Source: JBBATK01 sp044228685
GTDB lineage: Bacteria > Bacteroidota > Ignavibacteria > Kapaibacteriales > NICIL-2
DNA length: 64,000 nt
Direction of reading: 5' to 3'
Assembly: GCA_044228685.1 (NCBI GenBank)
Contig: JBGAUL010000019.1
Location: 1 to 64,000, forward strand
Made by a program: the position numbers and the translations under genes. Below the pieces are notes generated by a model. It saw only the letters and a program-made list of their open reading frames with translations, was not told the origin of the DNA and did not search any database. Below, one piece after another: positions 62,828-64,000 of the stretch; position 1 is the first letter of the stretch, and every line of letters begins with the position of its first letter.

Positions 62828-64000
62828 ATGAAAAAACTAATTATGATTCTCATGCTGTTTGGTCTGGTACTGAACACCGCAACAGCACAAAAGAAGTCCG
62901 CAGATAAGTCAAAAAGCAGCGGCGCAGCAAGCTCCACTGAAAAGAAAGCAATTGATTTCAAAGTCAAGCCACCGGTCGGTGAGCTTCGCGAAGTTGAATT
63001 CCCACATTACGAACAAGCCACCTTGAAAAACGGCTTGAAGGTATATGTGATTGAAGATCGTCGTCAGCCAACCATTCTCTACCGTCTGCAAGTCGGTGCA
63101 GGTGAGTCGATGGACGGAGACAAGAATGGTCTCTCATTCATGATGACAAATCTCATTTACAAAGGCACGCAAAAGCGCAGCGCCGAAGCAATTGCCAATC
63201 AATTGGATTCAGTTGGTGCCAGTCTTAGCACCAATACAGCCGGAGAATTGATGACGGCATCAATGGAAGGTCTTAAAAAGCACAACGCTTTGATGCTGAA
63301 CATCTTCTCTGATGTTATCCAACATCCACTTTTTTCAAAAGAAGAATTTGAAAAGATGCTGCCACAAGTGATGGCGAGTATCAAGCAAGAAAAATCAAAT
63401 CCAGGACAGCTTGGAGCAGCTCTTGCACGCATGGTGATTTATGGTAAGGACCATCCAAGTGCGGCTCGCAAGACAGAAGCATCGGTGAAGAAAATCACCA
63501 TTGAGGATGTTCGCGCATTTCACGAGCGCTGGGTGCGCCCAAACAACCGCGCAACTCTTGCTATCGTAGGTGATGTAAGCTTGAAGGAAATTCTTCCTCA
63601 ACTCGAAAAGGCTTTTGGTTCATGGCAGCCGTCTGCAATGACGATGAGTCAAATACCTCAGCCAAAGTCAATGCCAAAGGGCGTGTACTTCATTCAGCGT
63701 CCGGGCTCTGTTCAATCATCTGTGATGGTGGCTGCACTTATGCCGGCCCGCAAAGACGAAGCCTATGAGCCAATGATGCTGACCACGTCGGTACTTGGTT
63801 CCGGTTTTGCCGGACGTCTTTTCAAGACTCTGCGTGAGACCTATTCCTTTACCTATACGCCCTATGCCCACATGACCCAAGGCAAGTATTTCAATCGCTT
63901 CGGTGCCGGAGCTGATGTTCGAAATGCAGTTACGGACTCAACGATTATTGTCTTGAAAAATGAGATCGAGAAAATCGTCAAGGAACCTGCAGGCGACGAT
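62828..64000 (+). CDS. M16-family peptidase-like subunit without zinc motif (partial, 3' end beyond window)
   Basis: An open frame from the ATG at 62828 (another at 62822 is two codons earlier) runs to the edge, about 391 residues. A signal peptide (KKLIMILMLFGLVLNTATAQ) and a Lys/Ser linker precede the fold (ATLKNGLKVYVIEDRRQPTILYRLQVGAG). Where the partner has HFFEH, this one has SFMMTNLIYKGTQ, so zinc ligands are missing and it is a structural or substrate-binding subunit. The second half shows LFKTLRETYSFTYTPYAHMTQG, the R/Y substrate-binding motif of M16 C-domains. The gene starts 71 bases after the catalytic subunit, so they form an operon. Confidence 0.93.
   Translation, partial: MKKLIMILMLFGLVLNTATAQKKSADKSKSSGAASSTEKKAIDFKVKPPVGELREVEFPHYEQATLKNGLKVYVIEDRRQPTILYRLQVGAGESMDGDKNGLSFMMTNLIYKGTQKRSAEAIANQLDSVGASLSTNTAGELMTASMEGLKKHNALMLNIFSDVIQHPLFSKEEFEKMLPQVMASIKQEKSNPGQLGAALARMVIYGKDHPSAARKTEASVKKITIEDVRAFHERWVRPNNRATLAIVGDVSLKEILPQLEKAFGSWQPSAMTMSQIPQPKSMPKGVYFIQRPGSVQSSVMVAALMPARKDEAYEPMMLTTSVLGSGFAGRLFKTLRETYSFTYTPYAHMTQGKYFNRFGAGADVRNAVTDSTIIVLKNEIEKIVKEPAGDD

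Noticed and set aside
1..64000. tRNA, rRNA, IS elements, phage or integrase genes
   Set aside because: I read through the gaps and saw no cloverleaf, transposase, integrase or attachment-site duplication; short RNAs cannot be ruled out without a covariance search.

Overview
The window looks like a chromosomal segment from a member of the Bacteroidota/Chlorobiota group. Best guess (inference, no search run) is a Kapabacteria- or Ignavibacteria-like lineage. Support comes from the many secreted proteins that end in a C-terminal beta-sandwich with a [Y/x]PNP-type motif (Type IX secretion, T9SS, type A sorting domains), an Omp28-type pair, MBG-repeat and choice-of-anchor V domains, and the roughly balanced base composition. 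I see no rRNA, tRNA, CRISPR array, insertion sequence or prophage.

Layout. 1-6.4 kb: a minus-strand glycan operon read from 6409 down to 1 (GT-C transferase, DPM-like GT2, DUF2304 partner, second GT2, class I methyltransferase, large membrane protein cut by the window edge). 7-12 kb: plus-strand prfC, recQ, a c-type cytochrome lipoprotein and a DinB-like protein. 12-20 kb: T9SS cargo proteins around a WaaE-like GT2 and an ECF sigma factor gene that overlaps the gene for a single-pass membrane protein carrying a T9SS-like C-terminus. 20-26 kb: a metallopeptidase-like lipoprotein behind an FNR-like palindrome, ettA, and a head-to-head junction at about 24880 where two genes (a T9SS propeller protein and a class III cyclase) both lack their 5' parts. 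26-32.5 kb: an M28 peptidase and a MacA/LolD/FtsX-type export operon with one ATPase and two permeases. 33-39 kb: small proteins (DUF2795-like, channel-like membrane protein, lipoprotein), two alpha/beta hydrolases and a TMTC-like glycosyltransferase with TPRs. 39-49.7 kb: an orphan pstS, comM/yifB, two paralogous Omp28-type T9SS proteins (one has lost the CxxC) and a TPR-cyclase receptor. 49.8-57.1 kb: a 2,423-residue secreted subtilase with seven MBG domains and an unusual LVNARN repeat insertion. 57.5-64 kb: leuS, holA, and an M16 peptidase pair (active plus inactive subunit, the second cut by the window edge).

How they fit together. Informational genes (prfC, recQ, ettA, comM, leuS, holA) are interleaved with a very high density of cell-envelope genes: nine proteins here end in a T9SS-type domain, yet no T9SS machinery gene (gldKLMN, sprA, porU, porV) is in the window. 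The most distinctive arrangements are the sigma factor/membrane protein with a sorting-like domain, the double 5' truncation at 24880, the repeat insertion in the giant subtilase, and the diverged Omp28 pair.
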